Counted from the stretch's first letter, positions 9,173 to 18,165 are shown. The stretch: 64,000 nt of DNA from CAYQPF01 sp964419225 (GCA_964419225.1 CAYQPF010000001.1:77323-141322), one strand, 5' to 3'. Translations and numbers: made by a program. The notes: generated by a model from the sequence alone, not told the origin.

Positions 9173-9223
9173 ATAACTGCGAAAATCAGCGAATACTGTG
9201 AAAATCCGCGTTCTATTAATCGT
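9173..9223 (-). repeat. 51-bp repeat, copy 3, inverted and diverged
   Basis: Read on the minus strand it shares ATTAATAGAACGCGGAT with copies 1 and 2, followed by the same C-N-C-x-G-A blocks at about 10-base steps with several substitutions. Confidence 0.7.
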
Positions 9224-9256
9224 GTATCTTCTTTGGGGGATAGATCAAGAATTGTA

Positions 9257-9285
9257 TTGACTTTATTTTCAATTGTAATATTATA
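9257..9285 (+). promoter_or_regulatory. Candidate promoter for comM
   Basis: TTGACT at 9257-9262 and ATTATA at 9280-9285 are separated by 17 bases. The -10 box is weak, so the exact position is uncertain. Confidence 0.35.
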
Positions 9286-9320
9286 AGTATGTATAAAAAA
9301 TTATAGCATATGGAGGTAAG

Positions 9321-10862
9321 ATGTACGGGAAAAGCATCTCTTATTCTTTGATCGGGATCAATGCAGAGCAGATAGAAGTTGAATCAGATATAAAGCCCGG
9401 ACTTTTCAAGTTCTCCATTGTAGGCTTACCTTCTGATTCTGTTAAAGAAAGTCGGGATCGGGTATCAGCAGCTATAAAAAATAGCGGATATAAGTTCCAT
9501 ACAAACAATTATACTGTAAATTTAGCTCCTGCTGATGTTCGCAAGGAAGGTGTGGCTCTTGATTTACCTATTGCCATGGCTATATTGAATGCTTCCAGAC
9601 AAATTTCCGGGAAGAATTTGGATAGATATGCTCTAATTGGAGAGTTGTCTTTGGATGGGGATTTACGTCCTGTTAAAGGAATACTACCAGTAGCTTTGGC
9701 AGTTAAGAGAGATAAACTGGAGGGATTGATCGTCCCCGAAGATAATGCCAGAGAAGCAGCAGTCGTAGAAGGTTTGAAAGTATATGGAGTAGCAAATTTG
9801 CGGGATGTGATTTCATTTTTGGAAGAAAAGCTTACAATTCATGCCTGTGAGGTTGATAGAACCACAATGTTTTCGGGTTATGATGAAAACCAGGTAGATA
9901 TGTTTGATGTTAAGAGTCAGATGCAGGCGAAGAGAGCCTTAGAAATTGCTGCCGCAGGGGGACATAATTTGCTGATGCTGGGTCCTCCAGGATCTGGTAA
10001 GACTATGCTGGCCCGCAGAGTGCCGACAATTTTGCCGGAACTGACATTGGAAGAAGCTTTGGAGACGACCAAAATTCATTCAGTTGCAGGAATGATAGCT
10101 GGGAAGAGAAACAGTATTGTCTCTTCGAGGCCTTTTCGTTCACCGCATCATACTATAAGTGATGTGGCTTTAATAGGTGGAGGAGCTTATCCCAAACCGG
10201 GGGAAGTTTCTCTTTCACATAATGGTGTTCTTTTTTTAGATGAGTTACCGGAGTTTAAGAAGTCTGTACTAGAAGTACTGAGACAACCATTGGAAGATGG
10301 AGTTGTGACAATTTCCAGAGCATCACAAAGTCTCATTTTTCCGGCTAAGTTTATGCTGATAGCTTCCATGAATCCGTGTCCTTGCGGATATTACGGGAGT
10401 GAAATCCAGGGGCATACTTGTCAATGTTCTGAAACCCAAATACATAAATATCGTTCCAAAATCTCCGGACCTTTGCTGGACAGGATTGATTTGCATTTGG
10501 AAGTTCCGGCAGTTAAATTCAATGAATTCTCACAGCAACCGAATGGAGAAAAATCTGTTGAGATCAGAGTCAGAATCAATAAAGCCAGAAGAATTCAATT
10601 GGAAAGATATAAAAAGGACAGCATATATTGTAATTCTCAAATGAACCCTAAGCAGATCAGAACCTACTGTAAATTGAAGCCGGATTGTCAGGAGATAATG
10701 AAGTCTGCGATGCACAATATGGGTTTTTCAGCCAGAGCATATGACAGGATCCTGAAAGTGGCACGAACAATAGCAGATTTGGAGGGAGCACCGGATATTT
10801 TGATTCATCATATCAGCGAGGCTGTGCAGTACCGGACTTTGGACCGTAAGTACTGGGGGTAG
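9321..10862 (+). CDS. comM: YifB/ComM-type Mg-chelatase-like AAA+ ATPase
   Basis: ComM is a hexameric helicase that promotes branch migration during natural transformation; related proteins occur in most bacteria. The 513 residues show the expected order: an N-terminal Lon-like fold (about 1-170), the chelatase AAA+ core with Walker A G-P-P-G-S-G-K-T (about 221-228), Walker B V-L-F-L-D-E-L-P-E-F (about 306-315), and the zinc-like M-N-P-C-P-C-G-Y-Y region (about 351-359). A GGAGG ribosome site lies 6 bases upstream. It is the only gene here with a link to DNA uptake. No other competence genes are visible. Confidence 0.92.
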   Translation: MYGKSISYSLIGINAEQIEVESDIKPGLFKFSIVGLPSDSVKESRDRVSAAIKNSGYKFHTNNYTVNLAPADVRKEGVALDLPIAMAILNASRQISGKNLDRYALIGELSLDGDLRPVKGILPVALAVKRDKLEGLIVPEDNAREAAVVEGLKVYGVANLRDVISFLEEKLTIHACEVDRTTMFSGYDENQVDMFDVKSQMQAKRALEIAAAGGHNLLMLGPPGSGKTMLARRVPTILPELTLEEALETTKIHSVAGMIAGKRNSIVSSRPFRSPHHTISDVALIGGGAYPKPGEVSLSHNGVLFLDELPEFKKSVLEVLRQPLEDGVVTISRASQSLIFPAKFMLIASMNPCPCGYYGSEIQGHTCQCSETQIHKYRSKISGPLLDRIDLHLEVPAVKFNEFSQQPNGEKSVEIRVRINKARRIQLERYKKDSIYCNSQMNPKQIRTYCKLKPDCQEIMKSAMHNMGFSARAYDRILKVARTIADLEGAPDILIHHISEAVQYRTLDRKYWG

Positions 10863-10864
10863 TT

Positions 10865-10899
10865 CAGGTGTCAGGTACCAGGTGTCTGGTGTCAGTGGG
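10865..10899 (+). repeat. 7-nt period array (CAGGTGT type)
   Basis: Five units of seven bases: CAGGTGT, CAGGTAC, CAGGTGT, CTGGTGT, CAGTGGG. It begins 3 bases after the comM stop and is followed by AAAGGAGA, exactly as at 36547-36581. Confidence 0.8.
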
Positions 10900-10910
10900 G
10901 AAAGGAGAGG

Positions 10911-10950
10911 GACGTTTAATAGAACGTGGATTTACACGAAAAACGCAGAA
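10911..10950 (+). repeat. 51-bp repeat, copy 4, truncated
   Basis: It starts with GACGTTTAATAGAACGTGGA, the conserved head of copies 1 and 2, then diverges into a shortened version of the 10-base blocks. Confidence 0.65.
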
Positions 10951-10981
10951 AATCAAGAATTTGAAAGATTTTATAAAACGA

Positions 10982-11007
10982 AAAGGGCACAATTTCTTGT
11001 GCCCTTT
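10982..11007 (-). terminator. Rho-independent terminator of the 1881-residue secreted protein gene
   Basis: A perfect 11-bp stem (AAAGGGCACAA / TTGTGCCCTTT) with a 4-base loop lies about 120 bases beyond the minus-strand stop. On the minus strand it is followed by a T-rich run (TCGTTTTAT). Confidence 0.65.
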
Positions 11008-11042
11008 CTGCATTATTGTTTTGTTATGAGTGACTTGGTCCC

Positions 11043-11132
11043 TCAATTTAAGTTCGTATCATTTGATTACAGTTTTGAGATTATCAACACCATAAATATG
11101 ATATCTGAACCATAAGCTGGACGCTAGTCCTA
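11043..11132 (-). repeat. Stop-codon-linked palindromic element, copy C
   Basis: Read on the minus strand it begins at the gene's own TAG stop as TAGGACTAGCGTCCAGC, then carries GATATCATA, TTGATAATCTC and a final CAAATGATACGAAC. The GATATCATA and TGATAC parts can pair. The same order of blocks is found after three other sorting-domain genes. Confidence 0.75.
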
Positions 11133-14100
11133 CTTCATTAAGATCATCTTCCGGGTGGAAGAGTATTTTCCTGATTTCATTTTGTAGAAGTAGATACCGC
11201 TGGAAACAGATTTACCAGAAGCATCTCTGCCGTTCCAAACAGCTTTATAATTTCCGGCAGGTTGTTTCTTGTTCACAAGATTGGTAACCTTTTGACCGGA
11301 AATATTATAGATATCGATCACTGTCAATCCGTCATCTTTCTGGGAATATTCAATTGAGGTGGAAGGATTGAAAGGATTAGGATAATTCAAACCTAATTTA
11401 GTATTAAGAACAGCAGGATTATGATCGTTGTTGCCGACAAAAGTAACCGGTGCTGTAGGTTGTGATTCACCGTTAGGTGCAGTATAAACTGCAGTCAAAT
11501 AATAAGAATACTCTATATTAACAGCTACTGTTGCATCGGTATAGGTTAACTGAGCAGCAGGTACAGTTGTTAACAGGGCATTATTACGATAGATCTTGAA
11601 ACTGGTCAGACTTCTGTTGGTTTCCTTCTTTTGAGTATTACCTCTGACTCCTTCAGGATTAGGAGCATTCCAGGTTAAAACGGCCTGATTATTCACATTT
11701 TGAACAGCCAAGTTGGTTGGAGGATTGAATACTGGAGGGATATTAACGAAGTCATCTGAGTTACGTGCAGTAAAGTAATTACCTTCAGCAGTGGAATTAC
11801 AGATACCTGTAATGTGTTGCTGGTTGATAGGAATATCATTTCCGATATAATCAACACCCGGGAAGGAAGTACGGAAACTGCCGGCAGCAGAAGCATCATG
11901 AACAGCATATACTGTATTGTTGGCAAAAGTGTCCATCACATCAAAATTAACAGAATTGATCTTGATTAATTCAGCTTCGTATTGTTCGAAGTTATTATTC
12001 ATTTCTGCCATAGTAATTACTTGAGGCGTAATCACATTACCTGTTGAAACTGGAGGTCCCGGATTCAAAACAGGTACAAATTGCAGCATATTGCCTGTTA
12101 CGACGAGTTTTCCTCTGATGTTAGCGATTGCATCACCGAGGTTGTAGTTTGTTGTAATGATACCATTATTGTCATCAATCAGGATTGCAGCGGAAGCATC
12201 CTGGATGTATTTCTGGTTTCTGAAGGTTTGTTTGAAAGTTAGAACAGCATTACCTGTGAGGATATAATCCAAGTTTGGATTGATTTCCACTGCTCTTAAA
12301 GCTGCAATATTGTTCAGATATGCAGGAAGCATAATAGTTTCAGTATTTGAAGGTAAGGATTCACCATCAGGATTAGCATAGATTGCTGTAATAAAGTATT
12401 GGTAGTATCCGCCGTTTGTTGCTTCTGCATCATGGTAGGTTGTTACCGTGGAAGCCAGGGTAGTTACCAGAATATTGTTGCGATATACTTTATAACCACT
12501 CAAGCTTCTGCTGAGCATAGATTGTTTCTTCAGATTATTTCTGACCATACCTGCAGGAACGGGAGCTTGCCAAGCCAGATCAATAAAGTTATTGCCCGGA
12601 GTAGCAGTCAGGTTCTGAGGAGGATTGAAATTCGTGGTTGCAGGCTGGAAGTCTGCCAATGTTCTTGGGGTAAGATAGTTACCATCTGCACGTGAATTAC
12701 AGATACCTATGATGTGTTGAGCATCTGTAGGAATAGGTGTATTGATATAATTCATATCATAGAAAGTAGTTCTAAGATAACCATTTCCAGAAGCGTCATG
12801 CATAGGGTATCTGATGCCATTAGCAAAGTTTCCGGTAGAGTCTATGGTTACATTGATGACTCTGACCAATTCAGATTCATAATCTTCGAAATTAGTATTT
12901 AAATCAGATATTGTAATGATTTGAGGATTGATCACATTACCTGTAGAGGTTGCAGTTCCTGGATCGGTAAGAGGAGTAAATTCGAGCATACCGCCGAATT
13001 CGACAAGCTTACCGCTTAACCCTGTAATACCATCACCGATATTGTAAGCTGAAGTAATTGCACCGGGAAGATCATCGATCATGATAGCTGCTGAAGCATC
13101 CTGGACAAATTTTTGGTGTCTGTAAGTTTGAGCGAAGGTGAGGATAACTTCGCTATTTAAGTTATAGACTGTATTTGTGCCGACAGGTTGAGTTCTGAGA
13201 GCTGCGATACTGTTCAGATAGACAGGCAGGGCAGCAACGACTGAGTTTGAAGGTGCAGATTCCCCATCGGGGTTAGTATAAACAGCAGTAACATAGTAAG
13301 TATATGTGTTACCATTAACAACAGTATTATCCTGATAGGTCAATTCGGCAATAGGAGTATCAAACAAAGCGGTTCCGTTTCTATAAACTTTATATCCGGT
13401 CAGACTTCTGGTACTCTTTCTGGCTTGAGCAGGAGCTTGCCAATTGAGAGTAACGACACCGTCTGCAAGAACATAACTCAGATTTTGTGGTGCCACGAAA
13501 TCTGTGATTACAGTAAAGTCGGCAATGCTACGAGCTGTAAAGTAATTGCCGTCAACTCTGGAATTGAAAATACCGACAACTGTTACAGGTGTTGTATAAA
13601 CGGGGATACCGATATAATCAACATCATAGAAAGTTGTTCTGAATCTAACGGTATCAGCAGTTCCATTCGTTAATTGATAGACAGTACCGTTGGCAAAATT
13701 ACCGGTTGGATTAACGAAGGACAAGTTTTCAATTTTTACTAATTCGGCTTCGAATTCTTCAAAATTAGTTACAAAATGATTGGGAGTGACAATTTGGGGG
13801 CTGATAATATTTCCTACGGTAGTAGGAGGACCGGGATTTACTGACGGGACAAATTGAAGCATTCCTCCGAATTCGGAAAGAGTACCTGTTAAGTTAGTAA
13901 TACCATCACCCACATTGTAAGGAGTCGCTAAAACACCCGTCATATCATCAACTAAAATACCACCGGTAGCGTCCTGGAAATATTTTTGATTTCTGAAAGT
14001 CTGTTTAAAAGTGAGAACCGCCATACTACTAACTGAATAGATAGTGGTTGTGCCGGGAGTTTGTGTTCTTAATGCAGCAAAATTTTCCAATACAACCGGG

Positions 14101-16775
14101 AAGGTGTAACCAGCAGTAGCGATACCGCTGGGAGCCAATTCCGGGGCAAATGCTCTTGCTTTGACTGTTGTATTCACAGTAACCAGGAAGGAATCTGCAT
14201 ATACAGTAGATGTTTCCAGCGGTTCAGTTCCATCTAAAGTATAGTAGATGGTTGAGCCAGGGGTTGAGCAGGTAATTTTAATGTAGATTGGATTCAGATG
14301 TGCACCTGGTGCGGGTGAAAAGGCAGGAGTAGCAACTGTGGGAACTCCACCGCCCGGGGTGAAGGTATGAATTCCAAGATCTGTAATGAAATCAATGGGA
14401 TTAACGATCCATTGGGAATCATCTACGTTTGTGCCTGCAGATTCAGCCCAGTTAGTTGTGGGTGAACTTACAGTCGGTTTTCTGATCAAAGTATGATTTA
14501 AAGTAGCATCAGCAACACCGGCAACTCCCCAAGAAGTACCTGGATCTGTGCCCTGAACACCGATCATATCGATCAGTACGTCATTATGGAATAAGCCAAG
14601 GGCATCATCACCATTGTAGAATGTGACAGTGCTGGTAGTGTCTGCTAAAGCCAGGATTGTGGCATTGGCTGCTGAATTTGCAATTATATAAACGTCATTA
14701 TGTGCTAATGTATGATTATAAACAAGAGTTGTCCCCCAGGCACCACCATTAGATCCAAGTTTTACGGAGTATTCGCCCAGATTAACAGGCTGGCCTGTTC
14801 CGTTGAAGATCTCAATTGCTTTATTGTTGCTTGATCCTTCAACATATTCAGAGAAGAATAAGTCTGTAGCATATACAGGAGGATTAGTCGCAGTGTTTTG
14901 GGAATAGATAACCTGATTTCCACCATATACAACATATTGGTCATTTTTTATGGCAATACCGGTAAGTCTGGTTTTATTAAAAGTAAGATCTGGTAAGCCT
15001 ATTTGAGTCCAGGATGCTCCGTTATCTGTAGATTTAATCAAAGCCCACACACTTCCATAATTATCTGTACCAGAACTATATCCCACAGCATAGAAATTTC
15101 CATCAGCATCAGAATTAGTTCCATTTAAATCATCAGTAGCTGATTCGGTGGCTAGAGTCCAGTCAGCTTCATTCATTCCGCCGTTGGAAGTATAATAGAT
15201 GATGCCTGTTTTTTGGGTTAGAATACCGTTATTGGCATCTTTGAAATGAATGTCAGTAATATCGTTAGTACCAATAAGCATTTGAGTCCAGTTAGCACCA
15301 CCATCATTAGTTTTGAAAAGTTTACCTGAGATAGCTCCGGCTAACCCGTTATTTTGATCAAACCAATGAGCACATAAAAGATTATTGGCTGATGTTAACC
15401 CAACATTTCCCAGGACAGTCCAGGTTAAACCGCCGTCTGTAGTTTTAGCATTTTTATCGCCGACACCCATGACAAAACCGTTCATATCGTCGAGGAAGAT
15501 GATTCTATAGTAGGATTTTGAAGCGGCAACACCAGGAACCTGGAAATTGGTCCATGTTAATCCGCCATCGATTGTATGATAAATTTTGCCGGTAGTTTTA
15601 CCTGTAACAAAACCTTCGAGTTCGTTTTTGAAATAAACGGCATAATATCTGTTGAAGTCACCGGGAATAAAAAGGCGTGTGAAGGTGTCTCCACCGTCAG
15701 TTGTTTTTAGAAGATTTCCTGTGTCCCCACAGAGGTACCAGACTTCATCATTAACTATGCTAGTACTATAGATAAAATTGATAGGAATAGTTTGTTCAGT
15801 CCAGGATACACCATTATTAACAGATTTTAACAAATTTCCTTTCCAGGCTGAAGATATTAATTCACCATTGGCATTAAATTCTATACCTTCGAAGTAGTCA
15901 CCGAAATTATTGGTAACAATTTCAGTTGTTTGCCAGTTATTGGTAGTTTTGACAATAACGCTGTTCCAGCCCACTGCGTAACCGACGCTGCCATTCATGG
16001 TTACGTCCTGCATTTTGGTTGTAGATCCGGCAACACCGTTCAAACATGTGAAATTAGCACCATCATCTGTGCTGTAGCCGATAAAGCCTTTGTCGCCCAG
16101 GACAACTACCGTAGAACCAAATTGTCTGACACCGTAAAGGTGAGGGTTATTGGTAATTGTGATAGGAACAAGTGTCCAAGTGGTTCCATAATCAGTTGTG
16201 CGGAGCAGTTTGGAAGTGCCTGAAGCATTGTTGCAGGCGACAAAACCAACTCCGGCTTCATTCAGAGATATGGAATATAAGGTAGTAATTATAGGTGAAG
16301 TTTGAGCTGTCCAGGTGACACCATTATCTGCAGAATAAACAATAACTCCGTTTAACCCGCAAGCCATAATTTTTCCACTGGGCAGATATACAACGCTATT
16401 GATCCCGTTTGTGTTGGAGAAAAGTGTTTTGACATCCTGGTTGACTGTCCAGGTGGTGCCTCCGTCTGCTGTCATTGCTAAAGTTGCCTGATCAGCAACG
16501 ATGATTCCATGATTTGCATCATAGAAATCAACATCATTCAAATCAAAATAAACATTGTTAACTGCATCAAAAGCAGGATTGGGTACAAATTGATATGTAT
16601 TCCCATTATCTGAAGAATGAACAACTGCTCCGGCAGTACCTACTGCCCAAACATGTGATCCCACTAAATCCATATTATAGAAATTAGCTGGGAAATCGCA
16701 CTGTCTTTTCAAATCCCAGGCAGTTAAGCTGGTGAAAAGAGTAATTATTATTAATAAGCATAATAACCGTTTCAT
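11130..16775 (-). CDS. Very large modular secreted protein with sorting domain
   Basis: The start is the ATG at 16775, 4 bases after an ATAGGAGG ribosome site, not the upstream start at 16838 (1881 residues). Order: signal peptide (1-21); about ten Ycf48/BNR-type repeats with D-x-G-x-x-W/F-T motifs over roughly residues 40-630; a lamin-tail-like domain (about 650-790); a chitobiase-type domain with S-T-I-Y-Y-T-L-D-G-T-E-P (about 820-890); three tandem modules of about 290-300 residues, each an OB-like domain (F-R-N-Q-K-Y-x-Q-D) plus a fibronectin III domain; and a YPNPFNPST sorting domain. It is likely a surface adhesin or glycan-binding protein; the substrate is unknown. Confidence 0.85.
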   Translation of the reverse strand: MKRLLCLLIIITLFTSLTAWDLKRQCDFPANFYNMDLVGSHVWAVGTAGAVVHSSDNGNTYQFVPNPAFDAVNNVYFDLNDVDFYDANHGIIVADQATLAMTADGGTTWTVNQDVKTLFSNTNGINSVVYLPSGKIMACGLNGVIVYSADNGVTWTAQTSPIITTLYSISLNEAGVGFVACNNASGTSKLLRTTDYGTTWTLVPITITNNPHLYGVRQFGSTVVVLGDKGFIGYSTDDGANFTCLNGVAGSTTKMQDVTMNGSVGYAVGWNSVIVKTTNNWQTTEIVTNNFGDYFEGIEFNANGELISSAWKGNLLKSVNNGVSWTEQTIPINFIYSTSIVNDEVWYLCGDTGNLLKTTDGGDTFTRLFIPGDFNRYYAVYFKNELEGFVTGKTTGKIYHTIDGGLTWTNFQVPGVAASKSYYRIIFLDDMNGFVMGVGDKNAKTTDGGLTWTVLGNVGLTSANNLLCAHWFDQNNGLAGAISGKLFKTNDGGANWTQMLIGTNDITDIHFKDANNGILTQKTGIIYYTSNGGMNEADWTLATESATDDLNGTNSDADGNFYAVGYSSGTDNYGSVWALIKSTDNGASWTQIGLPDLTFNKTRLTGIAIKNDQYVVYGGNQVIYSQNTATNPPVYATDLFFSEYVEGSSNNKAIEIFNGTGQPVNLGEYSVKLGSNGGAWGTTLVYNHTLAHNDVYIIANSAANATILALADTTSTVTFYNGDDALGLFHNDVLIDMIGVQGTDPGTSWGVAGVADATLNHTLIRKPTVSSPTTNWAESAGTNVDDSQWIVNPIDFITDLGIHTFTPGGGVPTVATPAFSPAPGAHLNPIYIKITCSTPGSTIYYTLDGTEPLETSTVYADSFLVTVNTTVKARAFAPELAPSGIATAGYTFPVVLENFAALRTQTPGTTTIYSVSSMAVLTFKQTFRNQKYFQDATGGILVDDMTGVLATPYNVGDGITNLTGTLSEFGGMLQFVPSVNPGPPTTVGNIISPQIVTPNHFVTNFEEFEAELVKIENLSFVNPTGNFANGTVYQLTNGTADTVRFRTTFYDVDYIGIPVYTTPVTVVGIFNSRVDGNYFTARSIADFTVITDFVAPQNLSYVLADGVVTLNWQAPAQARKSTRSLTGYKVYRNGTALFDTPIAELTYQDNTVVNGNTYTYYVTAVYTNPDGESAPSNSVVAALPVYLNSIAALRTQPVGTNTVYNLNSEVILTFAQTYRHQKFVQDASAAIMIDDLPGAITSAYNIGDGITGLSGKLVEFGGMLEFTPLTDPGTATSTGNVINPQIITISDLNTNFEDYESELVRVINVTIDSTGNFANGIRYPMHDASGNGYLRTTFYDMNYINTPIPTDAQHIIGICNSRADGNYLTPRTLADFQPATTNFNPPQNLTATPGNNFIDLAWQAPVPAGMVRNNLKKQSMLSRSLSGYKVYRNNILVTTLASTVTTYHDAEATNGGYYQYFITAIYANPDGESLPSNTETIMLPAYLNNIAALRAVEINPNLDYILTGNAVLTFKQTFRNQKYIQDASAAILIDDNNGIITTNYNLGDAIANIRGKLVVTGNMLQFVPVLNPGPPVSTGNVITPQVITMAEMNNNFEQYEAELIKINSVNFDVMDTFANNTVYAVHDASAAGSFRTSFPGVDYIGNDIPINQQHITGICNSTAEGNYFTARNSDDFVNIPPVFNPPTNLAVQNVNNQAVLTWNAPNPEGVRGNTQKKETNRSLTSFKIYRNNALLTTVPAAQLTYTDATVAVNIEYSYYLTAVYTAPNGESQPTAPVTFVGNNDHNPAVLNTKLGLNYPNPFNPSTSIEYSQKDDGLTVIDIYNISGQKVTNLVNKKQPAGNYKAVWNGRDASGKSVSSGIYFYKMKSGKYSSTRKMILMK

Positions 16776-16808
16776 TATACCTCCTATAGAATTAAAATTC
16801 CAACAGTT

Positions 16809-16838
16809 TATATAATAAAAGTGCTGATAATTAGTCAA
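16809..16838 (-). promoter_or_regulatory. Promoter of the large secreted protein gene
   Basis: On the minus strand TTGACT (16838-16833) and TATATA (16814-16809) are separated by 18 bases, with the ATG about 35 bases further on. It overlaps the false upstream start at 16838 and so supports the shorter gene. Confidence 0.5.
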
Positions 16839-16973
16839 TTGAAAAATGAAAAAGAGAAAATATTGTGAATTGTGAATGATATGAGAAAAATTAGGAGATA
16901 ATTATTTTTGTTCCTTTTTTTGTTACTTAAGTGCTTTTTTCATTAATCATAATAATAAAAGCGGAAAAAACAC

Positions 16974-17003
16974 TTGCTCAGTGAATTTGAAAAATGGTAT
17001 AAT
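16974..17003 (+). promoter_or_regulatory. Promoter-like pair without an obvious gene
   Basis: TTGCTC and a perfect TATAAT at 18-base spacing. The next real gene begins 383 bases downstream. Confidence 0.4.
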
Positions 17004-17239
17004 TATATGGTAGAATTGAAAATATTTTAAGGAGAGTTTTAAGTGTTGGTTTCCCATTTAGATAAGGTTTAGAGGGAAATGCGAGGAAAGAAGTCATTGT
17101 TTGAAGATGAGTTAAAACAATAAAATTATTAAGGATTAAAAAAAACACTTGCCAATAAATCCAAGAAAGAAGATTTGGATTTAATAAAGATATATAGATG
17201 TGGCGAGGTTGAGAAAAAGCATGTTTTTTGCTTCTTGAA

Positions 17240-17261
17240 ATATTTCCTTGACAGGAAATAT
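17240..17261. promoter_or_regulatory. Palindrome centred on TTGACA
   Basis: ATATTTCC and GGAAATAT form a perfect 8-bp inverted repeat with TTGACA exactly between the arms. It lies 125 bases before the small lipoprotein gene. It could be an operator over a -35 box, but the downstream -10 is poor. Confidence 0.4.
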
Positions 17262-17385
17262 GAGATGAAGATGTTAGTACAAATGAAGTTACTTAATAAA
17301 GAAATATGGTAGTTGTCTCAAAGCTTCATATCATATTTCAAAAAAAATAATAAGTAAAGATCTGATAAGAAATCTAGGAGGAAAA

Positions 17386-17577
17386 ATGAGAAAGATCAAT
17401 TTAAAGAAAATGGCCGTACTTACAATTAGTTTAGTTGCTTTTGTTGCAGCTATCAATTTCACTGGTTGTGCTAAGAAAACTGAAGAAGCAGTTCCTGCTG
17501 ACACAACTATGACAGCTCCTGCTGTTGATACAGCTGCTGTACCAGCTGCTGACACAACTGCAACTCCAGCTCAATAA
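17386..17577 (+). CDS. Small Ala/Pro/Thr-rich lipoprotein
   Basis: This 63-residue protein has a basic N-terminus, a hydrophobic segment (about 10-25) and a lipobox N-F-T-G-C with the Cys near residue 28. About 35 residues rich in A, P, T and D follow (P-A-D-T-T, A-V-D-T-A). It is therefore a lipid-anchored peptide with a flexible tail and no folded domain. A strong AGGAGG ribosome site and an excellent terminator directly after it show that it is a real, separately transcribed gene. Its function is unknown; it may be an abundant small envelope lipoprotein. Confidence 0.8.
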   Translation: MRKINLKKMAVLTISLVAFVAAINFTGCAKKTEEAVPADTTMTAPAVDTAAVPAADTTATPAQ

Positions 17578-17597
17578 TATTGTAGCTAATAATTTCC

Positions 17598-17633
17598 AGA
17601 CTGTCTGTTCGCCATAACAGACAGTCTTTTTTT
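17598..17633 (+). terminator. Rho-independent terminator after the small lipoprotein gene
   Basis: A perfect 12-bp stem AGACTGTCTGTT / AACAGACAGTCT with a 6-base loop is followed by seven T. It ends about 36 bases before dtd. Confidence 0.9.
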
Positions 17634-17669
17634 ATATCCATAGTATAGCTTAATCATGGGAAAAAGCAA

Positions 17670-18128
17670 ATGAAATTAGTTATTCAAAGAGTAGAAAAAG
17701 CACAAGTTCACATAGACAACAAACTTCACTCAGAAATATCTGCCGGGTTATTGGTATTTTTGGGAATAACTCATACTGATTCTAGTCAGGAAATTGATTG
17801 GCTGGCCAAAAAACTGGTGGAGTTAAGGATTTTTGCCGATGAAAATGGAAAAATGAATCGTTCAATCCTGGATACACAGGGTGAGTTATTGATTGTATCT
17901 CAGTTTACCCTGTATGCTGATTGTCGCAGAGGAAGAAGACCGGATTTCATTGCTTCAGCACATCCCTTAATAGCCAATGACCTGTATCTCAAATTTTTGG
18001 AAAAAGTCAGGGAATTTGGACTGGATGTCAAGGAAGGGGTTTTCGGGGCAGACATGAAAATCAGTCTGGTAAATGACGGGCCTGTAACAATAGTGTTGAG
18101 TCAAGAGTCGTTAGTGGTTAATGGTTAA
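17670..18128 (+). CDS. dtd: D-aminoacyl-tRNA deacylase
   Basis: Dtd removes D-amino acids (and glycine from tRNA-Ala) from mischarged tRNAs in the cytoplasm. The 152 residues show the two family signatures: S-Q-F-T-L-Y-A-D (about 76-83) and N-D-G-P-V-T (about 134-139), which together form the active site across the dimer. The family normally ends a few residues after the G-P-V-T strand. Here a tail S-Q-E-S-L-V-V-N-G follows, encoded by the 7-nt repeat array at 18096, and the stop codon lies inside the array. The repeat therefore seems to have replaced the original end of the gene. Confidence 0.95.
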   Translation: MKLVIQRVEKAQVHIDNKLHSEISAGLLVFLGITHTDSSQEIDWLAKKLVELRIFADENGKMNRSILDTQGELLIVSQFTLYADCRRGRRPDFIASAHPLIANDLYLKFLEKVREFGLDVKEGVFGADMKISLVNDGPVTIVLSQESLVVNG

Positions 18129-18165
18129 TGGTGAGTGGTTAGTCTTGAGTCTTGAGTCATGAGCC
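18096..18165 (+). repeat. 7-nt period array, ten units, overlapping the end of dtd
   Basis: Ten successive 7-base units: TTGAGTC, AAGAGTC, GTTAGTG, GTTAATG, GTTAATG, GTGAGTG, GTTAGTC, TTGAGTC, TTGAGTC, ATGAGCC. The first 33 bases are the final codons and stop of dtd. This is the longest array in the window. Confidence 0.85.

Larger units (their letters stand above)
8972..9320. other. Intergenic region with two 51-bp-type repeats and the comM promoter region
   Basis: This 349-bp gap holds repeat copy 2 (8998-9048), the inverted copy 3 (9173-9223) and a candidate promoter at 9257-9285. Nothing else recognisable is present in 9049-9172. Confidence 0.7.
16776..17385. other. 610-bp gene-free region with promoter-like signals
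   Basis: Apart from the minus-strand promoter at 16809, I see TTGCTC-N18-TATAAT at 16974-17003 pointing right. AAGGAGAG and only a 9-codon frame starting GTG follow it. A TTTCCC/GGGAAA inverted pair lies near 17050-17080, and a perfect palindrome at 17240-17261. No convincing gene is present; an unannotated small RNA is possible. Confidence 0.5.

Noticed and set aside
8489..9223. Insertion sequence with terminal repeats
   Set aside because: No transposase, the two closest repeats are direct and not inverted, and no target duplication could be seen.
10865..10899. CRISPR-like appearance of the short tandem arrays
   Set aside because: Units are 7-10 bases with no spacers of constant length, and no cas genes are present.
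16841..17385. A missed protein gene in the large spacer
   Set aside because: No frame of reasonable length with a ribosome site; only nine codons follow AAGGAGAG.
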